From: Paguma larvata
Taxonomy: Eukaryota; Chordata; Mammalia; Carnivora; Viverridae
Assembly: GCA_030068075.1 (NCBI GenBank)
Contig: CM057842.1
Location: 43,052,659 to 43,116,658, forward strand
Length of the DNA stretch: 64,000 nucleotides
Reading direction: 5' to 3'
This document shows positions 1-11,639 of the stretch, piece after piece. The translations under genes and the position numbers were made by a program. The notes below the pieces were generated by a model that was not told the DNA's origin, searched no databases, and saw only the letters and a list, made by a program, of their open reading frames with translations. Each line of letters opens with the position of its first letter. The first letter of the stretch is position 1.

Positions 1-3000
1 AGAATGAAACAATATTGATAATGGTTAACGCTGACGGTACAAGCGGGTTCATTATCCCATTATTATTTCTACTTTCACAATTGGTGTATGCTTCAAAATA
101 TCTGGAACAAAAACTTTAAAATTCAGGTATATGTTGGATTTAGGAACTCCAACTTTCCCTGTAGCTTCGATTTTACATGGTTCTCCATTGTTAATTACCT
201 CTTTCTCCAAAAAAGCATTTTTCTACCAGCCTTTGTGGAAGTAAGATGTTTGCATTGTATGGAGGAATTTCTACAACACAAGAACATATGGGTATCTTGC
301 AAATCATAGAGCCATTTTATTACTTATTCTCCATTTGAAAATCGATCTGGATATTCAAGTTAAAATAGCTGCCCTTCCACCCTGCTTTGAGAGATGCTTA
401 TCACTAAAAATGCCTGGATTGGCAATAATCCTCTTTGCTCCTGCCTAGAGCTGTTCTGAATCTCCAGTGGCAGGCCCTCGCCGTGTTACTGGGGCAAGTG
501 TGCAGTGAGGTGCATTAAATCTGCACTCAGCAGTGCTCGGATGATGACTTTCTGCAGGGACTGAGGAAAATATACATATAAACACCCCACTCCCAAATGG
601 CACTGTAGCCTAGTTAAGAGAATTGCTTGCAGGGGAGCGTATTATGCTAAGAGGACTAGTTCATTTTCAGGTTAGAAAACTTTAAATTCAGGTTGACATA
701 GCTTCTATTTTCATTTCCATACTTATCTCAGCTGGGGAAATATGGCATTTGTCACTAAAAATCAACCGGTGAAATACAGGGCAGGGACGCAAAAGTCAGT
801 GGTCCAAAGCCTGAAAGTGGCTGTGAGCTGAAACACATCATATGTTATTTTGTAGCAAATACCATACCAAATCGGCTTTCCACGCTACACCTTCTTTTAT
901 TTTCAACAAAATCCCAGTATCCAGGAACAATCTGTAATAGCAAAATGCAATTAGTGTAGGTTTTCTTGTGCTATACCAGCATTCTAGACTTCTCATAAAC
1001 AATTAAGAATCGAGTCTGTATTAAACTCAGAGTTTCAGGGCTAAGTATGTCAGAATAACAGAGTATGTCAGTTTCAAAGAACAGCTTCAGTCAACAAACC
1101 ACATGTAAGGGGCTTCCCTGTTAAGTCATATGTGGCCTTCGTTTTAAGTAGATCCATAAAGCTTAAAGTCCAGAAGCTTTCAGGTGGTTACAGTGAAGTT
1201 TTCAGAATCAGAATGAATTGGCTGATTAAAAGATAGAACTGGGTAAAACTGAAACGAATCCTCCATAATCCTGGCTTTAAAAACTCTCATCTGTGTTGTG
1301 TACAGGTATCTTTAAAATGAGTTACAAGTAGGTGAAAGGGCTCCTCTGGACACCCTTTTGCATTCATTCCCACCATATCCCTTTTCCACAAGCAGCTGGG
1401 AAACATTCCAGGGTTAATTAATTGAAGAGTCAGTTTGCTTTTGTATACGCTGAGTATAGTATAATAGCAAAGTTTTAAGAGTTTCTGTTGACACGGTGAT
1501 AGAATATATTTGCCTTTCAGATCCTATGCCTTGTAAAAAAAAAATTAAGAAGAATTTGGGGTGTTGACCCTGGGATGTGTAATTTATGCATGGCTCTTGT
1601 AAGCTGTTACCTCTTAATCACTCAGGAGCCCCCGCTCTTCAAGCAGACTAATGATCCCCTGCTGACTATCAGCTCTGCTTGCAGTTCTGCATTCGACACA
1701 TCTGTCACCATCGCTTCCCAAGGGGACTCTCTGAAAGTTGGAAAGTCTGACATCCTTACATTAACTACCCTGTGACTTTCTCCATTAATAATGGACTGTC
1801 CCGCCGTAAGCTGTGAGCTTCCTCCCCAATGCTGTCTGCTTTTCCTTTTATGCGCCACTATGCCTGTCATCAGAGAGATAGCCAGAGAAAAGACATCTGG
1901 CATCTGTAACACATAGGGGGTTCTTAAAAATTAAAGCAGGTAGATTGTTCTCTCAAATGAAGTTCCTGGAACTCCTGAATGATGACTGCCTTGCTAATGG
2001 CCTCCTTCCTCTAGCTTGCTGACAGCCTGTAACCGGTTTTTGTTTTGTTTTTGTGTGTTTTTTTTTAATTGCATCCACACTGACACACACATCCTAAATT
2101 TTTATTTAAAAGGTATATTTCTAATTGTCATGTTGCATCCTCAGAGATGAAGCCCAGTTATTTTGAAAACATGCTTTCTCTCCATATCTACCAAGGAATT
2201 GTCCTAAGATGTGAACTCGGTATGTTAAGACCTGTTTTCAATTAATTGTTAAAAAAAAATTCTCTGACGTCAGTCACATGGCCTTCAAGATTTTGACTGG
2301 ATCGTTTGTTAACTTTTACCTCAGATGCCGATAGAAAGCAGGGGCAGGAAAGAGAAAATTGGAAGCCCACTGGGACAGCATGGCAGGTTTTCGCTTTTGT
2401 CCAAAAAGTGAAATAAAGAACAAAGAGGTGACCAAAACAGAAACATGTTAGACCCCTGTAGGTGAATGATTTTTATTTCTCTAAAGCTCATAAATATTGA
2501 GATGTTCAACACTTTCCTTGACAGTTGACTTGTCAAATTACTGTAGGAATAAATTACCTTATCCAGAATCAGGACCAGGGGTCTAAAACTTTCAGAGACG
2601 ACACCGAAAAAAATAGCCAGGTGCGAGATTATAGAGAAGAGTGAAGACTCTGGTGAACCAGAGACCGTACATCTCACCTAAAAGGGGCAGGTGATGGTTA
2701 CTACCAGGCATCCAAGTGGGGTTCTTAGGATCAATGAGGCCATCAGACTGACCGGATCACCATGGAACACACTTGGCTCACTTCAGGACAGGGCAGAGTG
2801 CATGTCTAAAGAGCAGGGACAAGTTCTTCCCTCCAGTGGGAGTCCAGGAGTAGTACAAACAGCAATTCGGGAACTGTTTTTTGTCCCTGCAGTCGTATTA
2901 GAAGCGCAAAGAATGTAGCCAAGCACGGAGCCTTCTGACTTACAAGGTTGATGTCTTAAATAGGAGCGAAGATCTCTTGTGTAGCTTCCAAAGTCCCCGT

Positions 3001-3384
3001 GAAGAGAAATCCCGTAATGTGAGTCACTACATTCAGGAAAGCCCAACATACTGACTGTCTGCCAGATGTGTATAGTCCATTTGCATTCCTCCCAGCCAGG
3101 TGCAGGGTGCCAGTCCTGGGTTATTTTTACTATAGCGCTGTTGCCTGGTCACCTGGATGACATTTTACCTTTATCAGATTTCCAGGATGGCCAAGCTGGA
3201 AAGTTAACCTAAGACAAGTTTGTGTATAGAAAATATAGAGTTTTAACACTTTACCCACTGTTGTCATGTGGGCGTGTGGGATCAGATCTTCATTTTTCTT
3301 TTCCTTTTCTCTTCTTCCTTCGCATCCTTTTCCTTCATCCTTCTGTCTCCCAGCTCCTTCTCATCTTTCTTCTTCTTTTAGGAA
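1..3384. other. Intron, mostly unique sequence
   Basis: No exon-like segment, RNA gene or recognisable young repeat was found here. Base composition is typical AT-rich intron. Open frames of 60-120 codons on both strands around 1575-1912 and 2321-3049 overlap each other antisense and have no family resemblance, start context or splice sites, so I treat them as chance. This unusually repeat-poor 3.4 kb could contain conserved non-coding elements, which only cross-species alignment would show. Confidence 0.6.
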
Positions 3385-3623
3385 AGCTGGATATTTAAAA
3401 CAAATTTTTTAAGTTTATTTATTTGCATTTTCAAGAGAGAAGAGACAGCCCAAGTGCAGGAGACGCAGAGAGAGAATCCCAAGCAGGCTCTGTGCTACCA
3501 GCGCAGAGCCCGACTTGGAGGTTGAATCCACAAAACAGTGAGATCATGACCTGAGCCGAGACCAAGAGTTGGATGCTTAACCCACTGAGCCACGCAGGCA
3601 CCCTATAGAAAAGCTGAATTTTT
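3385..3623 (-). mobile_element. CAN SINE (tRNA-derived carnivore SINE), reverse, with diverged target-site duplication
   Basis: Read on the minus strand, the segment 3405-3604 starts with the tRNA-like head (ggtGCCTgCGTGGCTCAGTGGG-type), passes a B-box-like GGATTCAACC region and the CAGAGCC core, and ends in an AT-rich tail. The flanks GGAAAGCTGGAT (3382) and GAAAAGCTGAAT (3606) look like a slightly decayed target-site duplication. Confidence 0.85.
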
Positions 3624-3679
3624 TAAATGTTAAGTATCCCGATTTTAAATGAGAATACTAGAGTAAGAGTACTAGACCA

Positions 3680-3775
3680 GAAAACAGAAAACCTGTGTCC
3701 CAGGATGCTAGCAATTAGCTGTGTGATCTACATCTGTAAAGTAAAATAAAAGGCTTGCATAAGGTCAGTGAAACG
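3680..3775 (+). mobile_element. Probable MIR relic
   Basis: The stretch reading ...CTGTGTCCCAGGATGCTAGCAATTAGCTGTGTGATC..., followed by a CATCTGTAAAGT-like motif, resembles the centre of the MIR SINE. It is short and diverged. Confidence 0.45.
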
Positions 3776-5199
3776 TTGTTTCTATGATGCTGTTACTATT
3801 TTCTAATTGGTAAAGAGGTGATACTTCCTGTTCATATGCTCAGTGCCAGGAAGCCCTGTCTTCTCCCCTCACATTTTGTACTCTGCTTCATCATGTGAAA
3901 CCAAAGAGTGAGAATAAAACACTTAAAGGTCTTTTAAGCCTAAATGCCCATTGTTAGACAAGGTTTCTCAAAAAGGATACCAAGAAGAGTGACGCTAACT
4001 CTTATGGAATTTAGACCAGTATATCTGCTTTTCTTTGCATTGCCCAGAGAAATTGGCTCAAAAAAAGTTATATCTGGGTAGATTTTGGCTTTCCATCCAG
4101 CTTTTTAGAGCACTCATCTGTTAATACGGTGCAGAGATTACCAGTGTCATCACAACTGCTACAATCCTAGTTGAAATTGCTTCATGTAACGACCTTGTTA
4201 TATCCTGCATTTGTTGAAATATCCTTATTTTGCCAACTCTGTCATCATCACCAAGAAAATGTAATGTGGTAGAGAATTCACTTAAAGTGAAAGAGAATCA
4301 CACTATTTTTATTTTTATTTTTCTGCTACAGTTTCATTGTCTTATGGGGACCAAGTCAGGGATTTCATTCTGTAACCAGCAATGAATAAAGCAATTTATC
4401 AATTCCCAAGCTGGCTGTAACATCAAATCTGCATTTGGCCAATAACCCAAGGATTTGGTTATTTGCTCAATCTTTTGTGAAGAAATCTTTTCATTTTTTG
4501 TGGGTCACAGGCTCTTTGTTACATGGGAAAGGTATCGACGAGGAACAGAAGGGAATAGGTTGAAAGCACAGTTATTAGAAATGTTCTCATTCGTGATAAC
4601 ACAGGAATTTGTAGGAATTTCATTTTCGTCCATTGACCACAATATTAAACATTTCACCAAGGAAATGTTCCACAGGAGATTTACTCTTAGGAACAGGATC
4701 TAATCTTTTATATCGCAGTAAGAAGCTGATCAAAGGCATTGAAAGCTAGCTATTAAAGGATTAACTAGGTCACATTGAAATATATGATGTAAAAACAGAA
4801 GAACCTTTTCTCTTCAGTCGAAGCTTATAAAAAAATACAGAAACCAACCCCCGCCCCATTTTTTTCAAGAACATGATAGTTAAGAGAAAATATTGAGACT
4901 TCATTCAACATTAAAATATTCTCTCAGAATTGTTGAAGCCATCTTAAGGATTATATTCTTTGACACAAGGACAATGGAAAGCCATCAGATTTTAGGTAAT
5001 TATGGTTATAGTTTGAAAATATAACTCTCCTGAAGAGTGTGGGAAATGGCTTGCAGCAGGTTACGACTGTGTAAAGAGAGACCGAGAGCATGGTAGTCAC
5101 AATAATCCAACTAGAAGATGGTGTTTGTGTTTTACGTAGTGGTTGTAGCAATGGATACTTTCTGCTCCCTTCTCTAACACAAATACAGACTCTCTCTGG
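3776..5199. other. Intron, no recognised feature
   Basis: No repeat, exon or RNA gene could be supported between the MIR relic and the L2-like stretch. A short open frame at 4455-4703 has no family resemblance. Confidence 0.5.
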
Positions 5200-6380
5200 G
5201 CCTGTAAGGCCAACCTCACCCACTTGTGCACTGGGTTTTGTCTGCTCTCACTCTCTCAAAGACTTTGCTATAGCCACTGTTTTTCTCCTTTTCCTTGCGT
5301 TCTATAAGTTCTCCTTCCCTCCTACATCACTTCTATCTGCATTCAAACATGCAGCAACATCTTCTGTCCTAAATAAATTAGAAAGTCCCTTGACCCCCCA
5401 CTACTGAATTTCTATGCTCTCCTTTACTACAAAACAGACTAGAGTTATCTCTGCATCCATTTCATTGGCTCTTGCACATAGTGCATCAGGACTGTTCCCC
5501 AAATTGTGCTTAAATAGGATCATCGGTGATCCCCTATTCCACTACTGCCAGTGATAAATGCTCAATTGTCACTTTATTCAACCAGTCAAAAGCATTCGGA
5601 TGTAGCTGATCACTCTAAACTTCTTGAAATACTTTCTTCCCTTGACTTTGGGCTACAACTCTCTTGGTACCCCTGTACTTCACTTGTTTCCCATTTCATT
5701 CTCCTTCTTTTTTCTTTCTAGATCTAGATCTTCTTTCTAAATCTGACCTTGCTAGACTTTTCCCCATTACAGGAAAGGACAGTTCCATTTATCCAATGGC
5801 TCAAGACTGGAATTTAGGACATAACCCTTAGTTTCTTTCTTTTTCTTATACAGCCATCTAATTTGTTAACAAATCCTTTCCATTGTACCTTCAAAATATA
5901 CCCTGCGTCCACTTCTCCCCACTTCTGCCACTACCACCCTCATTCAAACCTTGGATTTCGTAACAGTCTTCTAACCAGTCTCCCTGCTTCTATTCCTACC
6001 CTCTCCATATCATAGAAGACAGAATGATAGTTTCGAGATGTAAGTCAGCTCATGTTTCTTCCTTGCTTAAAACTCTCCAAAGGCTTTTACATCTGATTCA
6101 CGGGAGAAAAAAAAAAAAGAAAGAAAGAAATGAAAGAAAAGAAAAAAAAAAAGAAAAAAAAACCTAAAACCCCCTCTTGGCTAATAGCCTCCATACAGCT
6201 GATCCGTCGTATGTCTCAATCACCATCCCCCTTCTCACTCTACTGCACTCATAGACTGTTTCTCAAAGACACTAAACATGGACCTGCCTGCAGTGGGATC
6301 TTTGTGATTGCTGTTCCCTTATCTTTAAATTTCCATTTTCCAGATACCTGTATGGCTTGTACTCTTTGGTGTTAGAGCTG
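5200..6380 (+). mobile_element. L2-type LINE relic, interrupted by an A-rich tract
   Basis: Pyrimidine-rich text follows the 3' part of mammalian L2 in order. It runs from a CCTTCAAAATATACCCTG-like motif (5890), through CACTACCACCCTCATTCAAACC (5929) and CTAACCAGTCTCCCTGCTTC (5972), to CTTGCTTAAAACTCTCCAAAGG (6063) and a TTGCTGTTCCCTTA region (6310). An A-rich GAAA/AAAG tract at 6103-6164 splits it. The left end is uncertain, as 5200-5830 matches less well. Confidence 0.55.
6103..6164 (+). repeat. A-rich simple repeat (A)n/(GAAA)n
   Basis: About 60 bases almost purely A and G lie inside the L2 relic. It could be the tail of an insertion whose body was lost, or a local expansion. Confidence 0.8.
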
Positions 6381-7544
6381 TGGTCATTTTCACTTCTTCC
6401 CTGATATTTTTAAAATAGTACCATCACTGTCTCTCTCATTGCTTCTTTTTCTTAATCATGTTTGGTACTATGTGATTATGCTTCTTTCGAAGAACTGCTG
6501 TGTATTAACAGATTTGAGGAAGTTTGTGGTTGTATTTTAAAATATTTTGTATTAAAACCACCATAGATTATTATCCAGTGGAATTCAAAGTAGAATAAAT
6601 ATGTAATGTAAACACCTGGCTTGCAGTAAACTGCTTTGGAATCTGCCTCCTGGCTCTTCAGAATGTGTGTACTCTCCTACTTTTCAGGTAGGGATATTAA
6701 GTGGAAAGTTGGAAATGCACTGTTTTACTTGGACTGGACAATCAGCTATATCATGTAATTGAGAGATACGTAGAAAACCGTCTTCTCCATATTCATTTGT
6801 CATTGGTCTGCCATCACATCTGTTAAGTCCCAGCATCATTCTTCTGTTAGAAGAATGTTAGAAGTCAGCCTACAATGCTTCTATAAGAAGCCTATGCAGA
6901 GATGTTAGATATAATTACATGGTCTAATAAGCCAGAGTCTGTTTACAGGGCAATAAAACAAAATATGGCCTCTTTTAAAGCACTATGAAGGCTCTCTCTA
7001 CCCACCTCCCCTTAACTAACTTTCTGGATAAAGAGATTCTCTCCATTCCTTCTGTAATGCACAATGCCTGTTGACTGTGGCAAGCTGTAGGTTCATGGCT
7101 TGGTAGGCTACACTCAAGTAAACCTATACCCTTCTGTCCTCCCTTTTAAGTTGTATACTTGCCAAGAATCAGTCGTTTTTGTTCCTAAACCTGTGTATGC
7201 TAAATTGTACTTATATAGGTTAAATATTACATAAACTAATGAAAGGTAATGAAAAGGAAAGAATTGTCATTTCTACAAAAACAACTTGGAATCCTTTGGG
7301 GAAGACTCAATAAAGGCAAATCAATGAAAAATAAAGATGCTGTGGACAAGATAATTATAAAAGTTTTGGAGGGGATTGTAAAAGTCTAGTAAGATTCTAC
7401 ACTCTTACCATTTCACCAGTCCTTTTTTTAACAAAACCAAGTCTCAGGCATGATGAATGTATTTTAGGTAAAAATGATAACATCAGCCCTAGTTAACAGT
7501 CAACTTAAAAAAAAAAAGATAACGTTAAAGAAAAAAAAAGGCGG
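6381..7544. other. Intron, no recognised feature
   Basis: AT-rich unique-looking sequence. Inverted near-repeats of GTTAGAAG at 6846-6862 are too short to call. Nothing else could be supported. Confidence 0.5.
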
Positions 7545-7545
7545 T

Positions 7546-7762
7546 GAGGTGCCTGGGTTGCTCAGTTAGTTGAGTGTTGGACTGGATTTCGGCATAGGCC
7601 ATAATCGCACAGTCGTGAGCCCCCGCTATCAGTGCAGAGCCTGCTTGGGATTCTCTGTCTCCCTTCCTCTCTGCCATTCCCTCATGTGTATGCACGCATT
7701 TGTGTGTGCTCTCTCGCACTCACTGTCTCAATATAAATAAATATTTTTGAAAAGATAAAAAA
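7546..7762 (+). mobile_element. CAN SINE, forward, diverged
   Basis: The head GAGGTGCCTGGGTTGCTCAG is followed by the TTAGTTGAGTG anticodon-arm region, AGTGCAGAGCCTGCTTGGGA, a pyrimidine-rich stretch and an AATATAAATAAATA tail. It is preceded by an A-rich tract. No clear target-site duplication was found. Confidence 0.85.
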
Positions 7763-7800
7763 TGAGAAGGCAAAGGGGTGCATTGTTCCTATATCAAAAC

Positions 7801-7981
7801 ATTGACAAGTGTGCCTGGGTGGCTGGTTAAGCATCAGACTCTTGATCTCCCCTCAGCTCATGATCTCACAGTTGGTGAGGTCGAGCCCCACACTGGGCTC
7901 TCCCTGTCTCTGCCCCGCCCTCTCTCTTTCTCTTTCTCTTTCTCTCAAAAAATAAATAAATAAACCTAAAAAAATTGAGAA
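7801..7981 (+). mobile_element. CAN SINE, forward, with 8-bp target-site duplication
   Basis: The body 7809-7973 begins GTGTGCCTGGGTGGCTGGTTAAGC and includes GGTCGAGCCCCACACTGGGC, a (CTTTCT)n pyrimidine tract and the tail CAAAAAATAAATAAATAAA. Flanks ATTGACAA (7801-7808) and ATTGAGAA (7974-7981) fit a duplication with one change. It stands about 50 bases downstream of another forward SINE. Confidence 0.87.
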
Positions 7982-8164
7982 ATAATACATTTTATTTTCT
8001 AAAAAGCAATTTATTAATGACTAAAAAATAGATAAATACATAAATAATCCCTAATAATAATTAAACTTAGTTGCATAAGATATTTAAGTGTAAATATGGC
8101 ATTTTTTCATGGTTTCCCACTTTCGCTACTTAAATTAACCAACTCAGGCTAGGTTCCAATAGTG

Positions 8165-8400
8165 TAGGACAGAGAATTTTTATATTATTTGCAAACACTT
8201 TTCAAAAGTAGGGATTACATTCCCCTTAGAGACATGTTAAGAATACCAAAGGAGGTAAAATATCAGAACAATCCTTTGAGAAAAGTACATTTCTAGTCCC
8301 ATTTTATACATGAAGCTTGGAGTAAATTACTTAGAGCTGACATGTTAAGAACTAAGGTCTGCCTTACTCATGGCTCCTGCTCTGAGTGTGTAGACTTGAA
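8165..8400 (-). mobile_element. Probable MIR relic
   Basis: Segments like CAATCCTTTGAGAAAAGTAC and TAGTCCCATTTTATACATGAAGC, followed by AAATTACTTAGAGCTGACA, track the reverse MIR consensus. Boundaries are rough. Confidence 0.5.
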
Positions 8401-9629
8401 TGCGTCTTCACAACTCTCCTACACTTCCCATTTGTATCTTTCATAATGTAGATTTTTCAAAATAAACACCGACTGAAGACTGCTGAGCTACTCATGTATT
8501 TTAATTAATGGCTTCTGAATCCTTATGACATTATGATAATAGAAATGCCATGTTTACATATCCAGTAGCCAGATATCATATTTTAAGAGGTTTTAAGAGT
8601 ATACGGGACAGTCCTTTGATTTGGGAAATGCTGTATATAAAATTCTCCTCTTGCAGATTTTACAGCTTAAGGATTTAGAGAAGTCCAATAGTAAAGAAAC
8701 GTACCCAACCTTTTTCAACCTGGTATCTCCCCAACATATTTGTCCACATAGTTTTATTGTGTGGCATGTAATGCCTCTTCAAATTCAATTAAGCCGGTAT
8801 TTCTTGCATATGTGTTTTAAATGCTGCTTTATAGAATGCACCTCATGTTTTTTTTCTTATGATCAGTCATATTTTTACATATTCTCCACTTGTTGACCAC
8901 AGTTCTCTGGTCTGAGTCTTTTTAGTACATCCTTGTTCTCATTTATTAATTAAGTCAGAAGGGAAAAGGCAAATGTTTCAAGAGGTAGATGTGGCAGTTT
9001 CTTCTGATAGCTGAACTGTGACCTTGGCGCCCGTCACCTTAGAAGTCACTAAGGGCTACATGCCATTATCCACAAGCAGAGCTCTAAAAACTAAGATCAC
9101 CCCTTGTTCAACAGGTCTTCGTTAAGAAGCTTATGGAGAGCAAAAAAAAATTCAAACTCCTGCCATAAGTTGAAAAAGTACATCTAGGGTCAGGCATCAT
9201 AAAAGAGGGTCAACTAGTCAGTGTTCAGCTAGCAATTTGTGATCTGAAGGGTGGCAGGAATGCTAAAATTATATGTCTCTTGTCCCTTAGAGCTAACATT
9301 AGCATGTCTGTGTTTGCGAAGCTGGCTGAAATAATTCTGTGCCACATGCCCTCCTTTGCAGGTTAACCAAGCCATTTGCTGTTTTCTGTCATTTGTGTCT
9401 GTCCTGTGCAAATGTTTAGTGTGCTAGCACCTGGCTACCTAGTAAATAACAGATTAACGTTGACTGCCTGTACTCAGGGCTTTTATTGAAAAGGACCTTC
9501 CTTCAATCCACTCTTACTCTCTCCCCTGAATCTTGACCATCATCCATCAGAAGACATCAGCTACAAAGATACTCCTAGAAAATACCAATCTGCCTGCCTT
9601 CCCCATCCCTATACTCTTGTATGGCTGAC
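8401..9629. other. Intron, no recognised feature
   Basis: Nothing could be supported. Short open frames (8621-8896 and 9229-9411) carry no recognisable domain. Confidence 0.45.
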
Positions 9630-9745
9630 TTGACTACTAGAAAACTTAGAGTTGAAGTGACTTCCCCAAGTTCACACTGCTGATAATTGGTAGATACAGA
9701 ATTATATCTAAAATCTGAGCCTCAGCTTTTAGACTATATGTTTTT
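9630..9745 (-). mobile_element. Probable MIR relic
   Basis: GAAAACTTAGAGTTGAAGTG, ACTTCCCCAAGTTCACAC and TGCTGATAATTGGTAGA match the reverse MIR core (aaactgaggc... gtcacacagctagtaag). Confidence 0.6.
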
Positions 9746-10024
9746 CAGTTAGAATAAAGCTAGGGAGACATCTGAGGAAGACAAATTAAAGCAAAGAAGC
9801 CAAGGATGTGTTAGAACAGTCCTGTGTTAGCGGAACTAGTCAGGGACAAGGCGGGTAATTTTTGTTTCAAATAGAATTAAGAAGATAGAATTTGAGAACA
9901 AGTTTTCAGAACTCATCATACAATTGGCCTTTGAATACTTGTTGAGATTATATAACATTCTTCAATATTATGTCTATTGTCTAATTGTTCTGATAATCAA
10001 CATCCTTTGGGTTATAAGTCTCAA

Positions 10025-10480
10025 AATCCTATTCAAATGAGCTTAAACGAAAATGAGAACATATTGGCATAGAATTCCCATTAGATACAGCTAGATTTTA
10101 GTTCTCAGGTGATAGTTTTAGGAATCTATCTATGCATCTTTTGGCTCTACTTTCTTTGAGTTGGCTCTCACTGTATGGTAACCCCAGAAAAAAAGAGAAT
10201 GGCTCATTCCCAGTAATTTTAAATTTTAGCACAAGCTTCAAAATTGACTTTCATGTGCCAGCTTGAGTCATGTCCCCATCCCTAAACTAATTATGGTGAC
10301 TGGAGGTTATGGGTGGTGCTGGATAGAAAATTTTGATTGGGAGACATAGGACATGTGCTCATTCCTGGAGCCACAATGAAGATAGGCCCAACTCATTTAA
10401 TAGCATCTATGGAGAATGGGGGAGACATGGTTCCTAATGAAAAATGGGGATGAGTTGACCACGTAGGGGAAGCGAAGCAC
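10025..10480. mobile_element. Ancient interspersed repeat, family not assigned
   Basis: Motifs such as GCTTGAGTCATGTCCCCATCC, CTGATTGGG-like and a CATTCCTGGAGCC string recur in the same order at 15940-16070, so the two stretches look like copies of one old dispersed repeat, possibly LTR-derived. I cannot name the family from memory with confidence. Confidence 0.4.
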
Positions 10481-10769
10481 CAAAAACAATTCCATGTCTA
10501 GTTGTTGTCTTATATGTATTAAGGTATGTTTGTAGTCCAGGATCCCAGAGAGCTATTTCAGGGTAGAAGAGATATATACCATGAACCATAAAACTTACTG
10601 TGCTGGAAACAGAAGCAGGATTCAGGAAACCTGATTTCCCTAAAACTGTATCCCTACTTTATATATCCTGTTCCATAGTGCCTGGGATTCCTGGTGTATA
10701 ATAGACACATAAAAATATTTTTTTGAATGAATGATTAAAAACTAGACATAATAGATACGGCGTTTCAGC

Positions 10770-10900
10770 TGGAGTCATGAAAAGTTCTGGAGATAGATAT
10801 TGAGTAATAGTTGCACAATAATATGGACGTACTAATGCCAATGAGCTGTACACACTAAAATGGTAAATTTTATGTATATCCTGCCACATTATAATTTTTT
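10770..10900 (+). mobile_element. L1 3'-end fragment
   Basis: AGTTCTGGAGATAGATA, GTTGCACAATAATATG, GAGCTGTACACACTAAAATGG and TAAATTTTATGTATATCCTG follow the L1 3' untranslated region of mammals closely. Confidence 0.75.
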
Positions 10901-10940
10901 AAAAGAGGGAACAAGCCTACATGTTGAGAGAGACAAAATT

Positions 10941-11186
10941 TTGAGGACTCTTTTTTTTTTAATTTTTTTTAATGTTTATTTATTTTTGAGAGACATAGAG
11001 GTACAGCGTGAGCAGGGGAAGGGCAGAGAGAGAGGGAGACACAGAATCGGAAGTAGGCTCCAGGCTCCGAGCCATCAGCACCGAGCCCGACGTGGGGCTC
11101 GAACTCACAGACTTCGAGATCTGACCTGAGCCGAAGTCGGCCGCCCAACCAACTGAGCCACCCAGGCGCCCCTTGAGGACTCTTTT
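10941..11186 (-). mobile_element. CAN SINE, reverse, young, perfect 14-bp target-site duplication
   Basis: The body 10955-11172 is a near-consensus felid SINE on the minus strand, with head GGGGCGCCTGGGTGGCTCAG, CAGGTCAGATC, GTTCGAGCCCCACG, the CAGAGCC core, the pyrimidine block and an A/T tail. TTGAGGACTCTTTT occurs at 10941-10954 and again at 11173-11186, marking a recent insertion at a classic TT|AAAA-like L1 endonuclease site. Confidence 0.96.
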
Positions 11187-11325
11187 GACCTCTTGGTTTT
11201 CATTTAGGCCTACCCTAGTCAGTCACTGGACCTCAGGGTTTAGGCAGTGACCGGTGTGAACAGAAGCAGTTTCCACAAAGTGGGGCACAGATATTAGCAG
11301 TCTCCTACTTCATTCAAGAGGAGCA

Positions 11326-11403
11326 GTCTATGGCCATACCACCTTGAACGCGCCCGATCTTGTCTGATCTCGGAAGCTGAGCAGAGTCAGGCCTGGTTAG
11401 TAC
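11326..11403 (+). pseudogene. 5S rRNA pseudogene, 5' two thirds only
   Basis: The 78 bases align without gaps to nucleotides 1-78 of mammalian 5S rRNA as I remember it, with six changes: C6T, C19T, C36T, A54G, G60A and G64A. Three of these (6, 36, 64) are CpG transitions. The A box and intermediate element of the internal polymerase III promoter are partly kept, but the C box and the 3' part (about 43 bases, including the terminator region) are absent. It cannot give a functional ribosomal RNA. Confidence 0.93.
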
Positions 11404-11404
11404 A

Positions 11405-11621
11405 GGTTGCCTGACTGGCTCAGTTGGTTAAGCATCCAGCTTTAGCTCAGGTCATGATCTCACTGTTTGCGAGTTAGAGCCCTGCACCGGGCTCTATGCT
11501 GACAGCTCAGAGCCTGGAGCCTGCTTCAGATTCTGTGTCTCCTTCTATCTCTGCCCCTCCCTGACTTGTGCTCTGACTGTCTCTGTCTCTCAAAAATAAA
11601 TGTAAAAAAAAAATTTTTTTA
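11405..11621 (+). mobile_element. CAN SINE, forward, 3' part of the 5S chimera
   Basis: The head GGTTGCCTGACTGGCTCAGT, GTTAAGCATCCAGC, GCGAGTTAGAGCCCTGCACC, GACAGCTCAGAGCCTGGAGC, the TTCTGTGTCTCCTTC block and a CAAAAATAAATGT-A(n) tail give a full-length felid-type SINE. No separate duplication occurs between it and the 5S segment. Confidence 0.93.
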
Positions 11622-11639
11622 AAGAAGAGCAAAGGGTAC

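Larger units (their letters stand above)
11316..11631 (+). mobile_element. Chimeric retroelement: 5S rRNA 5' part fused to a full-length CAN SINE, single target-site duplication
   Basis: AAGAGGAGCA at 11316-11325 and AAGAAGAGCA at 11622-11631 (9 of 10 identical) bracket a unit made of 5S rRNA nucleotides 1-78 (11326-11403) joined to a SINE (11405-11621) beginning at its own 5' end and ending in an A tail. Part of the repeat match is A-rich, so the duplication is good but not decisive. The 3' part of 5S is not found beyond the SINE. The arrangement is that expected for template switching from SINE RNA to 5S RNA during target-primed reverse transcription. Confidence 0.85.

Noticed and set aside
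2321..3049. Cluster of overlapping frames on both strands as a possible hidden gene
   Set aside because: No splice sites, codon bias, start context or domain was visible, and the frames are antisense to each other.
6130..6375. Lysine-rich open frame
   Set aside because: It is the translation of an A-rich tract running into L2 sequence.
11326..11403. A functional 5S rRNA gene
   Set aside because: Only 78 of about 121 nucleotides remain, the C box and terminator are missing, and six substitutions are present.
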